NCBI RefSeq assembly: GCF_004005815.1
Contig: NZ_SACK01000009.1
Span: 1-64,000, forward strand
DNA length: 64,000 nt
DNA from: Mucilaginibacter limnophilus
Lineage (GTDB): Bacteria > Bacteroidota > Bacteroidia > Sphingobacteriales > Sphingobacteriaceae
Reading direction: 5' to 3'
In this document: piece after piece, positions 16,791-25,405 of the stretch
How the letters are laid out: every line of letters begins with the position of its first letter
Position numbering within the stretch: the stretch's first letter is position 1
Made by a program: the position numbers and the translations under genes
Notes under the pieces: model-generated
Database searches by the model: none
The model's input: only the letters and a program-made list of their open reading frames with translations
What the model was told of the DNA's origin: nothing

Positions 16791-18317
16791 TTACCTGGTA
16801 AACTCATACGCGCCGTATTCAATAAAGTCGGCCACCTTGATGGTAACTCCTGTAACCTTCCCGTTTTGAACTGTAAAAGTAAACACCGCTTTCCCTAACA
16901 CAGGATCGCTGAAAGTAGCGTAAAAGCGGTTTCCGCCAAGCGGCTGCAGCTTAGCATACATTTTTGGGTGGTGCTCAAAGCGCATGTTCAGTTCGTTATT
17001 GTCGCCACGTTCAACAGTAAGGTTTCCGTATAACGGATTAGAAAACTTACCTTCATAGTAGCTCATTGATAACGCCGTACGCGGGTTGGTTGCAACAGTA
17101 TCACGCCTCTTTTTATCCTCGGCCTGCTGTGTGGCCAGGTCGGTTTTATATTCTTTTAAATAGGCATCGCTATAATTGCGGTAAGGCAGCTTGAAATAGG
17201 CGTCAAGTATTTCCCAGCGCAGCGCTTCGTACAGGCTGTTTTGATCAGTATTGGTTAAAATAATAATACCCAATTTTTCTTCCGGAACTAAAGTAACCGA
17301 AGATACATAGCCATTTACACCACCATCGTGCATTACCAGGCGGTGGTTGTGGTAATCCTGCAAAAACCAGCCTAATCCATATAATTGATAATTCACAGTA
17401 CCATCTAAATGCCTTGAAGTACCTACAATATCTTGTGGCTGCCGGGTGGCTTTAATAGCATTAAGCGGTATCACTTGCCTTGTGCCTACCTTGCCTTCAT
17501 TCAATAATGCCATTACCCACTTGCTCATGTCGTTTACCGAGGAGCTTATGCTTCCTGCCGGTGCCAAATTATCAAGATTAGCGTAGGGTATAGCTATCAG
17601 CCTGCCGTCGCTTATGGTATGCGGCACAGTACGGTTAATGGCTTTCGGCATAGCAACGCTTAAGCCAAGTGTGTTACCCATCCCCAGCGGCGCGAAAATT
17701 TTCTCTTTTAGATAAATATCCCAGTTTTGCTTGGTGACTTTGGGTATAATTTCACCCGCGGTTAAAAATGCCGAATTGGTGTAGCCCCAGCGTGTGCGGA
17801 AACCATACTGCGCTTTCATAATGCCAAGCCTTTTTATAACATTCTCACGGCTGAGGTTGGTGTTGTAAAAGGTAAAGTCCCCTTGAAACGTTTGAAATCC
17901 CAAGCGGTGGCATAGTAAGTCGCGTACAGTTGCCAGCTCAGTTGCGGCTTTATTTTCTAGCTTGAAGTCAGGAATGTACTTGGTCACCTTATCATCAAGC
18001 GATAATTTTTTATCTTCTGCAAGCATGGCAAGCGCTGTAGCAGTGAAGGCTTTGGTGTTGCTGCCTATCATAAACAGCGTATTCTCGTCCACCTTGTTGT
18101 TAAGGCCAAGCTCCTTAATGCCGTAACCCTTCATCAGCACAATCTTGTTATCTTTAACAATACAAACAGCGGCGCCGGGTATGCGCCAGTTGGTTAATGC
18201 GCGGGTGATATAAGCAGGTAAGCTATCAGCAACAAATTTACTTCTGTTAGCATTTTGGGCGGTTACGGTGGTAATAGTAATAAAGGACAGGCCGAGCAGA
18301 AGAAGTATTTTTTTCAT
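16791..18317 (-). CDS. Serine hydrolase, class C beta-lactamase/PBP-like
   Basis: A 508-residue exported protein (signal peptide ending TVTAQ). The nucleophile motif SNTK is at 86-89, the second motif YTN at 179-181 and the third motif is HDGG, so the active site is complete. The C-terminal 130 residues form an extra beta domain (MSYYEGKFSNPLYGNLTVE and onward) typical of DUF3471-type tails. Family members are D-aminopeptidases, esterases or peptidoglycan hydrolases; a true beta-lactamase is less likely given the size and extra domain. It is divergent from the dipeptidyl peptidase gene across 97 bp. Confidence 0.85.
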   Translation of the reverse strand: MKKILLLLGLSFITITTVTAQNANRSKFVADSLPAYITRALTNWRIPGAAVCIVKDNKIVLMKGYGIKELGLNNKVDENTLFMIGSNTKAFTATALAMLAEDKKLSLDDKVTKYIPDFKLENKAATELATVRDLLCHRLGFQTFQGDFTFYNTNLSRENVIKRLGIMKAQYGFRTRWGYTNSAFLTAGEIIPKVTKQNWDIYLKEKIFAPLGMGNTLGLSVAMPKAINRTVPHTISDGRLIAIPYANLDNLAPAGSISSSVNDMSKWVMALLNEGKVGTRQVIPLNAIKATRQPQDIVGTSRHLDGTVNYQLYGLGWFLQDYHNHRLVMHDGGVNGYVSSVTLVPEEKLGIIILTNTDQNSLYEALRWEILDAYFKLPYRNYSDAYLKEYKTDLATQQAEDKKRRDTVATNPRTALSMSYYEGKFSNPLYGNLTVERGDNNELNMRFEHHPKMYAKLQPLGGNRFYATFSDPVLGKAVFTFTVQNGKVTGVTIKVADFIEYGAYEFTR

Positions 18318-18414
18318 TACAGTTTAACTTGGGGGTTTGTTAAATGCTAATTTAACGCAAAATTTAAGTTCGTAATACTTTAATTAAAATTATCTATTCA
18401 TAAAAAATATATTA

Positions 18415-20589
18415 ATGAACAGCAGATTCTACAGGTTAATTTTTACAGCGGCATTGGTGTTTGCAGGCTTTTGGCAAACGGCAAAGGCGCAGTTTGGGCA
18501 GGGAACGGTTTGGGCAAACGATGGTTACAGGTACTATAAGGTGCAGGACAGCACCATAATGGAATTTGACGTACGTGACGAAAGCAAAAAAGCCGTTATA
18601 GCCGATAAAAGGGCGCTTACGCAACCTAACGGTAAATTATTGCAGGTTCGCAGGTTTTCTTTAAGTAATGATGGCAGCAAGATCCTGATAAACACAAACA
18701 CAAAAAAAGTATGGCGGTATGATACCCGCGGCGATTACTGGGTGTATGACACTAAAGGTAAAACCTTAAAACAATTGGGTATAGGCAAGCCGGCTTCATC
18801 ATTAATGTTTGCCAAGTTTTCTCCCGATGGAAACAAAGTTGCATACGTTAGTGAACATAATATCTATGTAGAAGATCTTTCATCAGGAAATATAAAAGCG
18901 CTTACTCCTGATGGGACGGATAAATTGATCAACGGGACGTTCGACTGGGCATACGAGGAAGAATTTGCGTGCCGCGACGGCTTCCGCTGGTCGCCGGACG
19001 GGCAGTACATTGCCTATTGGCAAATAGATGCCCGCAAGATAAAGAACTATTTGATGCTGAATACTACCGACAGTTTGGTTTACTCATATGTAGTGCCTGT
19101 TGAATATCCGGTAGCCGGCGAAAACCCGAGCGCATGTCGCATTGGTGTTGTTGACATAAACACAGGTGCTAAACGCTGGATGAATGTTCCCGGCGACAAT
19201 GTACAGCATTACATTCCGCGGATGGAGTGGACTACTAATCCCAATGAGATTATCCTGCAACAACTTAACCGTGCGCAAAACCAAAGCCGCTTGTTTATTT
19301 GTAATGTGTCAAACGCTGTCGCAAGGTTAATTTATACTGAAACTGATAAGGCGTGGATCGATATAAAGAAAAATGCCGAAGGCTGGGATTTTATAAAAAA
19401 TGGAAAAGAGTTTGTATGGACGAGCGAGCAGGATGGGTGGCGCCATTTATATAGGGTAAGCAAAGAAGGTAAACAGCAATTGATAACCAAAGGAAACTTT
19501 GATGTGATAAAAACGGTGCTTATAAATGAGCAGGTGGGCTATATCTATTTTACAGCTTCGCCGGATAACCCTACGCAGGAATACCTGTACCGTATAAAGA
19601 TAACCGGTGGGAAGCCGGAACGCCTTACACCGATGGATCAGCCGGGGACGCATACCTATGCCATTTCACCAAACGGGCAAATGGCGCTGCACACTTTTTC
19701 AAATGCCAATACGCCGGGCCAAACTGAGACTATCAGTCTGCCCGATCATAAGCACCTCACCGGTGACATGGTGGCTATAGCGAAGAATGTAAAAAATCCT
19801 GTTGAGTTTTTTACAGTAAAAACAGCCGACGGTGTGGATATGCAGGGCTGGATAAAAAAGCCGGATAACTTTGATCCCACAAAAAAATATCCGGTGATGT
19901 TTTACGTGTATGGCGAAACGGCTACACAAACCGCAAGAGACGTTTACGGTGCAGGACGCAATTCGCGTTATGCCGGGGATATGGCCGAAGACGGGTACAT
20001 CTATATTTCAATGGACAACCGTGGTTCACCGGCGCCAAAAGGACGTGAATGGCGTAAAGCTATTTATAAAAATATAGGTACGCTGAACATTCGTGATCAG
20101 GCGCTTGGAGCAAAAGAAGTGTTGAAATGGCCGTTTGTTGACAGCACCCGCACGGCAGTTTGGGGAGCCAGCGGAGGCGGTTCAACTACCCTCAATCTGT
20201 TGTTCCTGTATCCGGAAACTTTTAAAACGGGTATCGCTATTTCGGCAGTGGCTTACCAGCTTACTTATGACAACATTTACCAGGAACGCTACATGGGCGT
20301 GCCTGTCGACGAAGAAAGCCGGGCGGTATTTATAAAAGGGTCGCCGGTTACCAATGTCAAAAACCTGCAAGGTAACTTGCTTTACATTCACGGCACTGGT
20401 GATGACAATGTGCACTATAACAACGCTGAACTGCTGATAAACGAATTGGTGAAATATAACAAGCAATTCCAGCTAATGTCGTACCCTAACCGTACGCATT
20501 CACTCTCAGAAGGGGCAGGTACTACGCAGCATTTGCGTAATCTGTTCACTAAATATTTAAAAGAGCATTGCCCGCCGGGTGGAAGGTAA
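18415..20589 (+). CDS. S9 family dipeptidyl peptidase IV-like protease
   Basis: A 724-residue secreted or periplasmic protease with a signal peptide ending near TAKAQ. The N-terminal DPPIV propeller shows repeated beta strands (FSPDGNKVAYVSEHNIYVED, RWSPDGQYIAYWQ). The catalytic C-terminal domain has Ser586 in WGASGGGS, Asp663/664 in HGTGDDNVH and His695 in NRTHSLSE. WGASGGG replaces the usual GWSYGG but keeps G-x-S-G-G. The propeller carries DWAYEEEFACRDGFRW with the Glu pair that binds the free N-terminus. It likely trims Xaa-Pro dipeptides in the periplasm. Confidence 0.92.
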   Translation: MNSRFYRLIFTAALVFAGFWQTAKAQFGQGTVWANDGYRYYKVQDSTIMEFDVRDESKKAVIADKRALTQPNGKLLQVRRFSLSNDGSKILINTNTKKVWRYDTRGDYWVYDTKGKTLKQLGIGKPASSLMFAKFSPDGNKVAYVSEHNIYVEDLSSGNIKALTPDGTDKLINGTFDWAYEEEFACRDGFRWSPDGQYIAYWQIDARKIKNYLMLNTTDSLVYSYVVPVEYPVAGENPSACRIGVVDINTGAKRWMNVPGDNVQHYIPRMEWTTNPNEIILQQLNRAQNQSRLFICNVSNAVARLIYTETDKAWIDIKKNAEGWDFIKNGKEFVWTSEQDGWRHLYRVSKEGKQQLITKGNFDVIKTVLINEQVGYIYFTASPDNPTQEYLYRIKITGGKPERLTPMDQPGTHTYAISPNGQMALHTFSNANTPGQTETISLPDHKHLTGDMVAIAKNVKNPVEFFTVKTADGVDMQGWIKKPDNFDPTKKYPVMFYVYGETATQTARDVYGAGRNSRYAGDMAEDGYIYISMDNRGSPAPKGREWRKAIYKNIGTLNIRDQALGAKEVLKWPFVDSTRTAVWGASGGGSTTLNLLFLYPETFKTGIAISAVAYQLTYDNIYQERYMGVPVDEESRAVFIKGSPVTNVKNLQGNLLYIHGTGDDNVHYNNAELLINELVKYNKQFQLMSYPNRTHSLSEGAGTTQHLRNLFTKYLKEHCPPGGR

Positions 20590-20604
20590 GAGTTGGAAAT
20601 AAAG

Positions 20605-20640
20605 AAAGCCCGGCAATTTGCACGGGCTTTTTCTTTTCTT
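20605..20640. terminator. Bidirectional intrinsic terminator
   Basis: AAAGCCCG (20605-20612) pairs with CGGGCTTT (20623-20630). T-rich sequence follows on the plus strand, and TTTCTTTATT follows on the minus strand. It serves the dipeptidyl peptidase gene and the converging ssb gene. Confidence 0.85.
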
Positions 20641-20660
20641 AATAAGTTTACACTGATTGG

Positions 20661-21077
20661 TTAGAAAGGCAGATCATCTGCATCTGACGGATTAAATTCA
20701 GATGCACTATCGGTCTTGGTAATAGGGCGGTTATCTCCTTCAAAATCGCTTTTGCGGCCAAGCATAGTAAAGTTTTCAGCCACAACTTCGGTAGTATATT
20801 TTTTTATTCCTTCCTTATCCTCGAATGAACGGGTACGTAGTTTACCTTCAATATAAACCAGTTTACCTTTTTGCAGGTATTTTGCAGCGACGTCGGCAAG
20901 GCTGCGCCACATAACAATGTTATGCCATTCAGTTTGCTCAACTTTTTTGCCGTCTTTATTAAATGTTTCAGAAGTTGCCAGCGGGAAACTTGCTACCGAA
21001 ACGCCTCCTTCAAGGTAACGTATTTCAGGATCTTTACCCAAATGGCCTATTAATATTACTTTGTTTATTCCAGACAT
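20661..21077 (-). CDS. ssb: Single-stranded DNA-binding protein
   Basis: A 138-residue SSB with the OB fold: MSGINKVILIGHLGKDPEIR, WHNIVMWRSLADVAAKYLQKG and YIEGKLRTRSFEDKEG. The acidic C-terminal tip ending DADDLPF is the docking site for repair and replication partners. It lies downstream of mutY on the same strand (26 nt), so cotranscription is likely. Confidence 0.95.
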   Translation of the reverse strand: MSGINKVILIGHLGKDPEIRYLEGGVSVASFPLATSETFNKDGKKVEQTEWHNIVMWRSLADVAAKYLQKGKLVYIEGKLRTRSFEDKEGIKKYTTEVVAENFTMLGRKSDFEGDNRPITKTDSASEFNPSDADDLPF

Positions 21078-21103
21078 GGTTTAAATTAACTCGGAAAATT
21101 GTT

Positions 21104-22150
21104 CTACAAATTAAAAATATTTTTTAGAAATATAAAAATGATTTTTGGCAATGCCAGAAATTTTAATTTTTCTACTTCAATGTAAAACCATTGTTGTTCT
21201 AATTTAACCGTTGTTGTGTTTAATTTTATTAACCTTACATATAATTTTTGATGTGTGAGTAAATGCCGTGTAACGCCATAATCCTTTTCAACAGTCAGGT
21301 GTTCTCCAAAATGTTCTTTCACCCAATTATCGTTAACTAGCTCATTAACAGTCATCAATGATTGTGTTTCAAACATCGGCAAATCGTACATATTAGCCCA
21401 AATGTCACCTTCATCCCTTTTGTTCATTAATACATCATGGCCGTCTGTGAGTAAAAAATAGTTCAAAAAACGTTCGCGCGATTTAGCTTTTTTCAGCTTA
21501 ACGGGCAGGTAAGCAGTAGCATTGTGCTTAAATGCGTAGCACCCCGTACGCACCGGACATATACCACAGGCCGGATTTTTTGGCTTGCAAAGCATAGCGC
21601 CAAACTCCATCATGGCCTGATTATGCAAGCCGGGAAGTTTCTTATTAATTAAATCGTCGGCAATTTTTTGAAATGTGGTTTTTGCCTTAGGCGTATTAAT
21701 TGGTTCATTGATGCCAAAATAACGAGATAGTACCCGGTAAACATTACCATCAACTACTGCCTGTACTTCATTAGCCGAGAATGACGAAATTGCTGCTGCG
21801 GTATATGTGCCAATGCCTTTCAGCTTTATAAGTTCATCATACTTTACCGGAAATATACCATTATATTGTTGCTTTATCAGTTGCGCTGTTTTAAGCATGT
21901 TACGCACGCGCGAATAATAACCAAGGCCTTGCCACAGTTTTAGTACCTCATCTTCACTGGCGTTGGCAAAACTTTCAACGTTGGGAAAACGCTCGAGAAA
22001 GCGATAAAAGTAAGGAAGACCCTGTTCAACCCGGGTTTGCTGCAATATCACTTCGCTCAGCCATATTACATAAGCATCAGTAGTATTTCTCCAGGGCAGG
22101 TCGCGTTTGTTTTGCCTGTACCAGGCCAGCAGTTCGTTAGCAAAATTCAT
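21104..22150 (-). CDS. mutY: A/G-specific adenine DNA glycosylase
   Basis: A 348-residue base-excision enzyme that removes A mispaired with 8-oxoG. The catalytic Glu33 is in SEVILQQT, the helix-hairpin-helix KGIGTYTAAA at 111-120, Asp134 in VDGNVYRVL, and the 4Fe-4S cluster is formed by Cys188, Cys195, Cys198 and Cys204. The C-terminal region is NUDIX-like and recognises 8-oxoG. The last about 20 residues are hydrophobic and AT-rich, a slightly odd tail. It is transcribed towards ssb. Confidence 0.95.
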   Translation of the reverse strand: MNFANELLAWYRQNKRDLPWRNTTDAYVIWLSEVILQQTRVEQGLPYFYRFLERFPNVESFANASEDEVLKLWQGLGYYSRVRNMLKTAQLIKQQYNGIFPVKYDELIKLKGIGTYTAAAISSFSANEVQAVVDGNVYRVLSRYFGINEPINTPKAKTTFQKIADDLINKKLPGLHNQAMMEFGAMLCKPKNPACGICPVRTGCYAFKHNATAYLPVKLKKAKSRERFLNYFLLTDGHDVLMNKRDEGDIWANMYDLPMFETQSLMTVNELVNDNWVKEHFGEHLTVEKDYGVTRHLLTHQKLYVRLIKLNTTTVKLEQQWFYIEVEKLKFLALPKIIFIFLKNIFNL

Positions 22151-22242
22151 AAATCAAATGTAAAGGGGATTGTGTAACAGATGTCATAAATACACGCTTT
22201 TTAATGCCCGTATAAATGCGCACAAAAAAAATACATCATTTA

Positions 22243-22274
22243 TTTCAGACTTTCGTAATAAAGCGATACTTTTG
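22243..22274 (+). promoter_or_regulatory. Promoter of the HU-like gene
   Basis: TTTC (22243-22246), a 20-nt spacer and a perfect TACTTTTG (22267-22274) match the Bacteroidota -33/-7 pattern. It lies 50 nt before the ATG. Confidence 0.65.
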
Positions 22275-22324
22275 CAACCCCAAAACAGTTAAGTAATTAT
22301 ATAAAAAATAAAGACAAATCAGAT

Positions 22325-22627
22325 ATGACTAAGGCAGAAATTATAGCTGAAATCTCAACTAAAACAGGCATTGAGAAAGTGGACGTACAAGAGACTGTTG
22401 AGGCTTTTTTTAAAGTTGTAAAAGGCTCTATGGTTGCAGGTGAAAATGTGTATGTGAGAGGTTTCGGAAGTTTTGTTGTTAAAAAAAGAGCTAAAAAAAC
22501 AGCGCGTAATATTTCAAAAAATACTGCCATTATCATTCCCGAGCATTTTGTGCCAAGCTTTAAGCCCGCAAAAACTTTTGTTGAAAAAGTAAAAACAGGT
22601 AACAAAGCCGGTAAAACAAGCAAATAA
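22325..22627 (+). CDS. HU/IHF-family DNA-binding protein
   Basis: A 100-residue histone-like protein with the dimerisation half (MTKAEIIAEISTKTGIEKVDVQETVEAF) and the DNA-binding arm VYVRGFGSFVVKKRAKKTARN, KNTAIIIPEHFVPSFKP. HU-type dimers bend and compact DNA. The arm sequence is nearer to the Bacteroidota HU/IHF-like group than to E. coli HU. It is followed after 13 nt by the TPR gene. Confidence 0.93.
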   Translation: MTKAEIIAEISTKTGIEKVDVQETVEAFFKVVKGSMVAGENVYVRGFGSFVVKKRAKKTARNISKNTAIIIPEHFVPSFKPAKTFVEKVKTGNKAGKTSK

Positions 22628-22640
22628 TTTTTTTTGAGTA

Positions 22641-23492
22641 ATGAAAAGTAAACAAATAGCCGTAATTATTGCCATAGCTGGCATAATGGGCTATTTGTAT
22701 TTGCAGCCTGTTAAAGGGCTGATGAAATCAAAAGAAACCGAAACACATGCTGAGGACGACGGGCACGAGCATACAGCCGCGCCGGCAAATTCAGTTACGG
22801 TTGAGCAGGTTTCTGAAACAGGTAAAACAGCTATAGGCGAGCAACTGGCTGCAAAGATCACTGATCTGGAAGGTAAGTTGAAAGCAGCAGGAGAAGCTGA
22901 TAAATTATCTTTACAAAAACAACTGGCTACCGAGTGGGACGCGGTAAACCAGCCTGGGCCGGCGGCTTTTTATTATAAAGCAATAGCCCAAAAAGAAAAC
23001 ACAGCAGGCAACTGGATAGATGCGGGTAACCGCTTTAACGATGCCTGGAAACTAACACAGGATACTACTGCACAGCCTACTTACCTGGCCAACGCGGTTG
23101 AGGCTTTTGAGGCAGCACGCAAACTTGCGCCCGATAACCTTGACGCTAAAACCGGATTAGGTACAGCGTATGTTAACGGTGGCGCACCAAGCCCTATGCA
23201 GGGTATAAGCCTGTTGCTTGAAGTAGTGAAGCAGGATCCGAATAACCGTAACGCGAACCTTAACCTGGGTATTTTCTCGATGAAATCGGGACAGTATGAC
23301 AAGGCGGTTGAGCGTTTCAAAACGGTTGTCGCTCAAAAGCCTGAAGTTGAGCCATATTTTTATCTGGCCGAAAGCTACAAGCAACTGGGTAAAAAGAAAG
23401 AAGCCATTGAGGCTTATAACAAGTGTAAGGAAATGATGCCCGACCCAACTTTCGGTAAGCGCATTGACGAATACATAAAGGAATTAAATTAA
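22641..23492 (+). CDS. TPR repeat protein with N-terminal membrane anchor
   Basis: A 283-residue protein. A hydrophobic N-terminal segment (about 6-20) is followed by a His/Glu-rich linker (ETHAEDDGHEH) and then TPR repeats (NLDAKTGLGTAYVNGG, NRNANLNLGIFSMKSGQYDKAVERFKTV, EPYFYLAESYKQLGKKKEAIEAYNKC). It is probably anchored facing the periplasm as a scaffold. The order HU, TPR protein, bS22-like gene, rng suggests a conserved block in this group, but that is inference. The binding partner is unknown. Confidence 0.8.
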   Translation: MKSKQIAVIIAIAGIMGYLYLQPVKGLMKSKETETHAEDDGHEHTAAPANSVTVEQVSETGKTAIGEQLAAKITDLEGKLKAAGEADKLSLQKQLATEWDAVNQPGPAAFYYKAIAQKENTAGNWIDAGNRFNDAWKLTQDTTAQPTYLANAVEAFEAARKLAPDNLDAKTGLGTAYVNGGAPSPMQGISLLLEVVKQDPNNRNANLNLGIFSMKSGQYDKAVERFKTVVAQKPEVEPYFYLAESYKQLGKKKEAIEAYNKCKEMMPDPTFGKRIDEYIKELN

Positions 23493-23516
23493 TAACATTA
23501 AAAAAAATTAAACACT

Positions 23517-23606
23517 ATGCCAAGCGGTAAAAAACGTAAGAGACATAAAATGGCTACCCACAAGCGCAAAAAACGCTTAAGAAAAAACAGACACAAAAAG
23601 AAATAA
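23517..23606 (+). CDS. AURKAIP1/COX24-domain small ribosomal protein, bS22-like
   Basis: This ORF codes for 29 residues, about 60% Lys, Arg or His, starting MPSGKKRKRHKMATHKRKKR and ending RKNRHKKK. The KRxxHKMxxHKRKKRLR pattern matches the AURKAIP1/COX24 domain, the domain of the mycobacterial bS22 protein. It lies 24 nt after the TPR gene stop and is followed by a terminator. It is too short for standard gene calling but its composition is far from random. Binding to 16S rRNA in the small subunit is inferred from the family. Confidence 0.8.
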   Translation: MPSGKKRKRHKMATHKRKKRLRKNRHKKK

Positions 23607-23631
23607 GCTGATCCTGACGATCAGTCATCTA

Positions 23632-23676
23632 TTCAGCCCGGCATACGCGCGGGCTGAACTTGTGTTTTTGTTTTTC
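23632..23676 (+). terminator. Intrinsic terminator after the bS22-like gene
   Basis: TTCAGCCCG (23632-23640) pairs with CGGGCTGAA (23650-23658), loop 9 nt, followed by a T-rich run to 23676. It separates the HU/TPR/bS22 block from rng. Confidence 0.85.
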
Positions 23677-23723
23677 TTGTTAACCGGCGGCTTTCCGGCC
23701 GCTTAATAGAAATGGAGTAGCAA

Positions 23724-25274
23724 TTGATAAAAGAATTAATTATCGATTCATCCCCCAACGGAGCTACCATTGCATTACTACAGGACAAACAACTCGTAGA
23801 ACTTCATAAAGAGCAAAGTACCAACAATTATACTGTTGGCGACATTTATCTTGGCAAAATCAAAAAGATTATGCCGGGGTTAAATGCTGCTTTTGTTGAT
23901 GTAGGATATGAGAAAGATGCCTTTTTGCATTACCTTGATCTGGGGCCGCAGGTGCAAAGCCTGCTTAAGCTTACCAAACAGGTACGTAGCGGGGGATATC
24001 AGTCTAAGCTTTTAGATAAACTTAAGCTTGAGGCTGATATTGACAAGGGCGGTAAAATTTCTGAGGTGCTTCAAAAAGGCCTTGTTATTCCCGTTCAGAT
24101 AGCTAAAGAACCAATTTCAACTAAAGGTCCGCGGCTTAGTGCCGACCTGTCAATAGCGGGGCGGTATGTAGTGCTTGTGCCTTTCTCTGAGGTGATCTCT
24201 ATCTCAAAGAAAATAAAAAGCAATACCGAGCGCCTGCGCCTGCGCAAGATAGTTGAAAGCATCAAGCCAAAGCATTTCGGGGTTATTATCCGCACCGTTT
24301 CTGAAGGGAAAGGTGTAACCGAGCTGCAGAAAGACCTGCTTGACCTTATAGCTAAATGGGAAACGCTGATAACAAAGCTACCATCAGTTGAACCGTCGAA
24401 AAAAATACTGGGCGAGATTGACCGCACCTCAACTATCCTGCGGGATATTCTTAATTCAGATTTCCAGAGCATTTATGTAAATGATAACGGGATGTATGAA
24501 GAAGTGCGCTCATATGTGCACGAGATATCGCCCGATCTGGAAAACATTGTAAGGCTGCATAAGCACCGCGACCCGATTTTTGAACATTACGGTATTGAAA
24601 AGCAAATTAAGGGTGCTTTTGGAAAAACCGTTAACTTAGCAGGTGGCGCATACCTGGTAATTGAGCATACCGAAGCACTGCACGTTATTGACGTAAACAG
24701 CGGTAATCGTACTGCTAACAAAGAAAACCAGGAGCAAAACGCGCTGCAGGTAAATAAAGAAGCGGCACGCGAAATTGCCCGCCAGCTGCGTCTGCGTGAT
24801 ATGGGAGGTATTGTAGTGATCGATTTTATCGACATGCATAAGCCAACCAACCGTAAAGAGTTATTTGATTATTTGCGTGCCGAAATGTCGCACGACAGGG
24901 CGAAACATACCATACTTCCCCCAAGTAAATTCGGGTTGGTGCAGATAACACGCCAGCGTGTGCGCCCTGAAATGAACATTGTTACCAGTGAGGTTTGCCC
25001 AACCTGCCATGGTACCGGGGCTGTACGCCCAAGCATATTGCTGCTTGATGATATTGAAAATAACTTCAATTACATCCTAATGGAGCAAAATGAAAAAAAT
25101 ATTACGCTTTGTGTTCACCCTTACATCGAAGCATACATTAAAAAAGGCGTTTACACCCGCCAGATGAAATGGTACTTTAAGTATAAGCAATGGATAAAAG
25201 TGAAAAGTAATCCATCGTACCAGCTCACCGAATTCCGTTTCTTCTCGTCGAAAGACGAAGAGATTAAATTATAA
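23724..25274 (+). CDS. rng: Ribonuclease G/E family endoribonuclease
   Basis: A 516-residue enzyme that cuts single-stranded RNA and matures rRNA 5' ends. It starts at TTG 23724 (IKELIIDSSPNGATIALL). An S1 domain (YTVGDIYLGKIKKIMPGLNAAFVDVG) is followed by the RNase-H-like and DNase-I-like core with LHVIDVNSGNRT and GIVVIDFIDM, whose acidic residues bind Mg2+. The Zn-link CPTCHGTG bridges dimers. The long acidic scaffold tail of RNase E is absent, so RNase G-like. TTG is the only reasonable start. Confidence 0.93.
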   Translation: MIKELIIDSSPNGATIALLQDKQLVELHKEQSTNNYTVGDIYLGKIKKIMPGLNAAFVDVGYEKDAFLHYLDLGPQVQSLLKLTKQVRSGGYQSKLLDKLKLEADIDKGGKISEVLQKGLVIPVQIAKEPISTKGPRLSADLSIAGRYVVLVPFSEVISISKKIKSNTERLRLRKIVESIKPKHFGVIIRTVSEGKGVTELQKDLLDLIAKWETLITKLPSVEPSKKILGEIDRTSTILRDILNSDFQSIYVNDNGMYEEVRSYVHEISPDLENIVRLHKHRDPIFEHYGIEKQIKGAFGKTVNLAGGAYLVIEHTEALHVIDVNSGNRTANKENQEQNALQVNKEAAREIARQLRLRDMGGIVVIDFIDMHKPTNRKELFDYLRAEMSHDRAKHTILPPSKFGLVQITRQRVRPEMNIVTSEVCPTCHGTGAVRPSILLLDDIENNFNYILMEQNEKNITLCVHPYIEAYIKKGVYTRQMKWYFKYKQWIKVKSNPSYQLTEFRFFSSKDEEIKL

Positions 25275-25295
25275 AACTGCCCGGTGGCAGATTGA

Positions 25296-25332
25296 AAAAT
25301 GCAGGAAACATAAAGTTTGCCTGCATTTTTTG
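25296..25332 (+). terminator. Intrinsic terminator after rng
   Basis: AAAATGCAGG pairs with CCTGCATTTT, with an inner AAAC/GTTT extension, followed by a T-run ending in TTTTTTG. Confidence 0.85.
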
Positions 25333-25405
25333 TTTATAAGGACTTTACAGGATATAATTCACAAAAATTGCCTATCTTCAACTTCCGCAAAACAGGGTAC
25401 AGGCA

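Noticed and set aside
24095..24850. Minus-strand ORFs opposite rng
   Set aside because: They are antisense frames of the conserved RNase G coding sequence.
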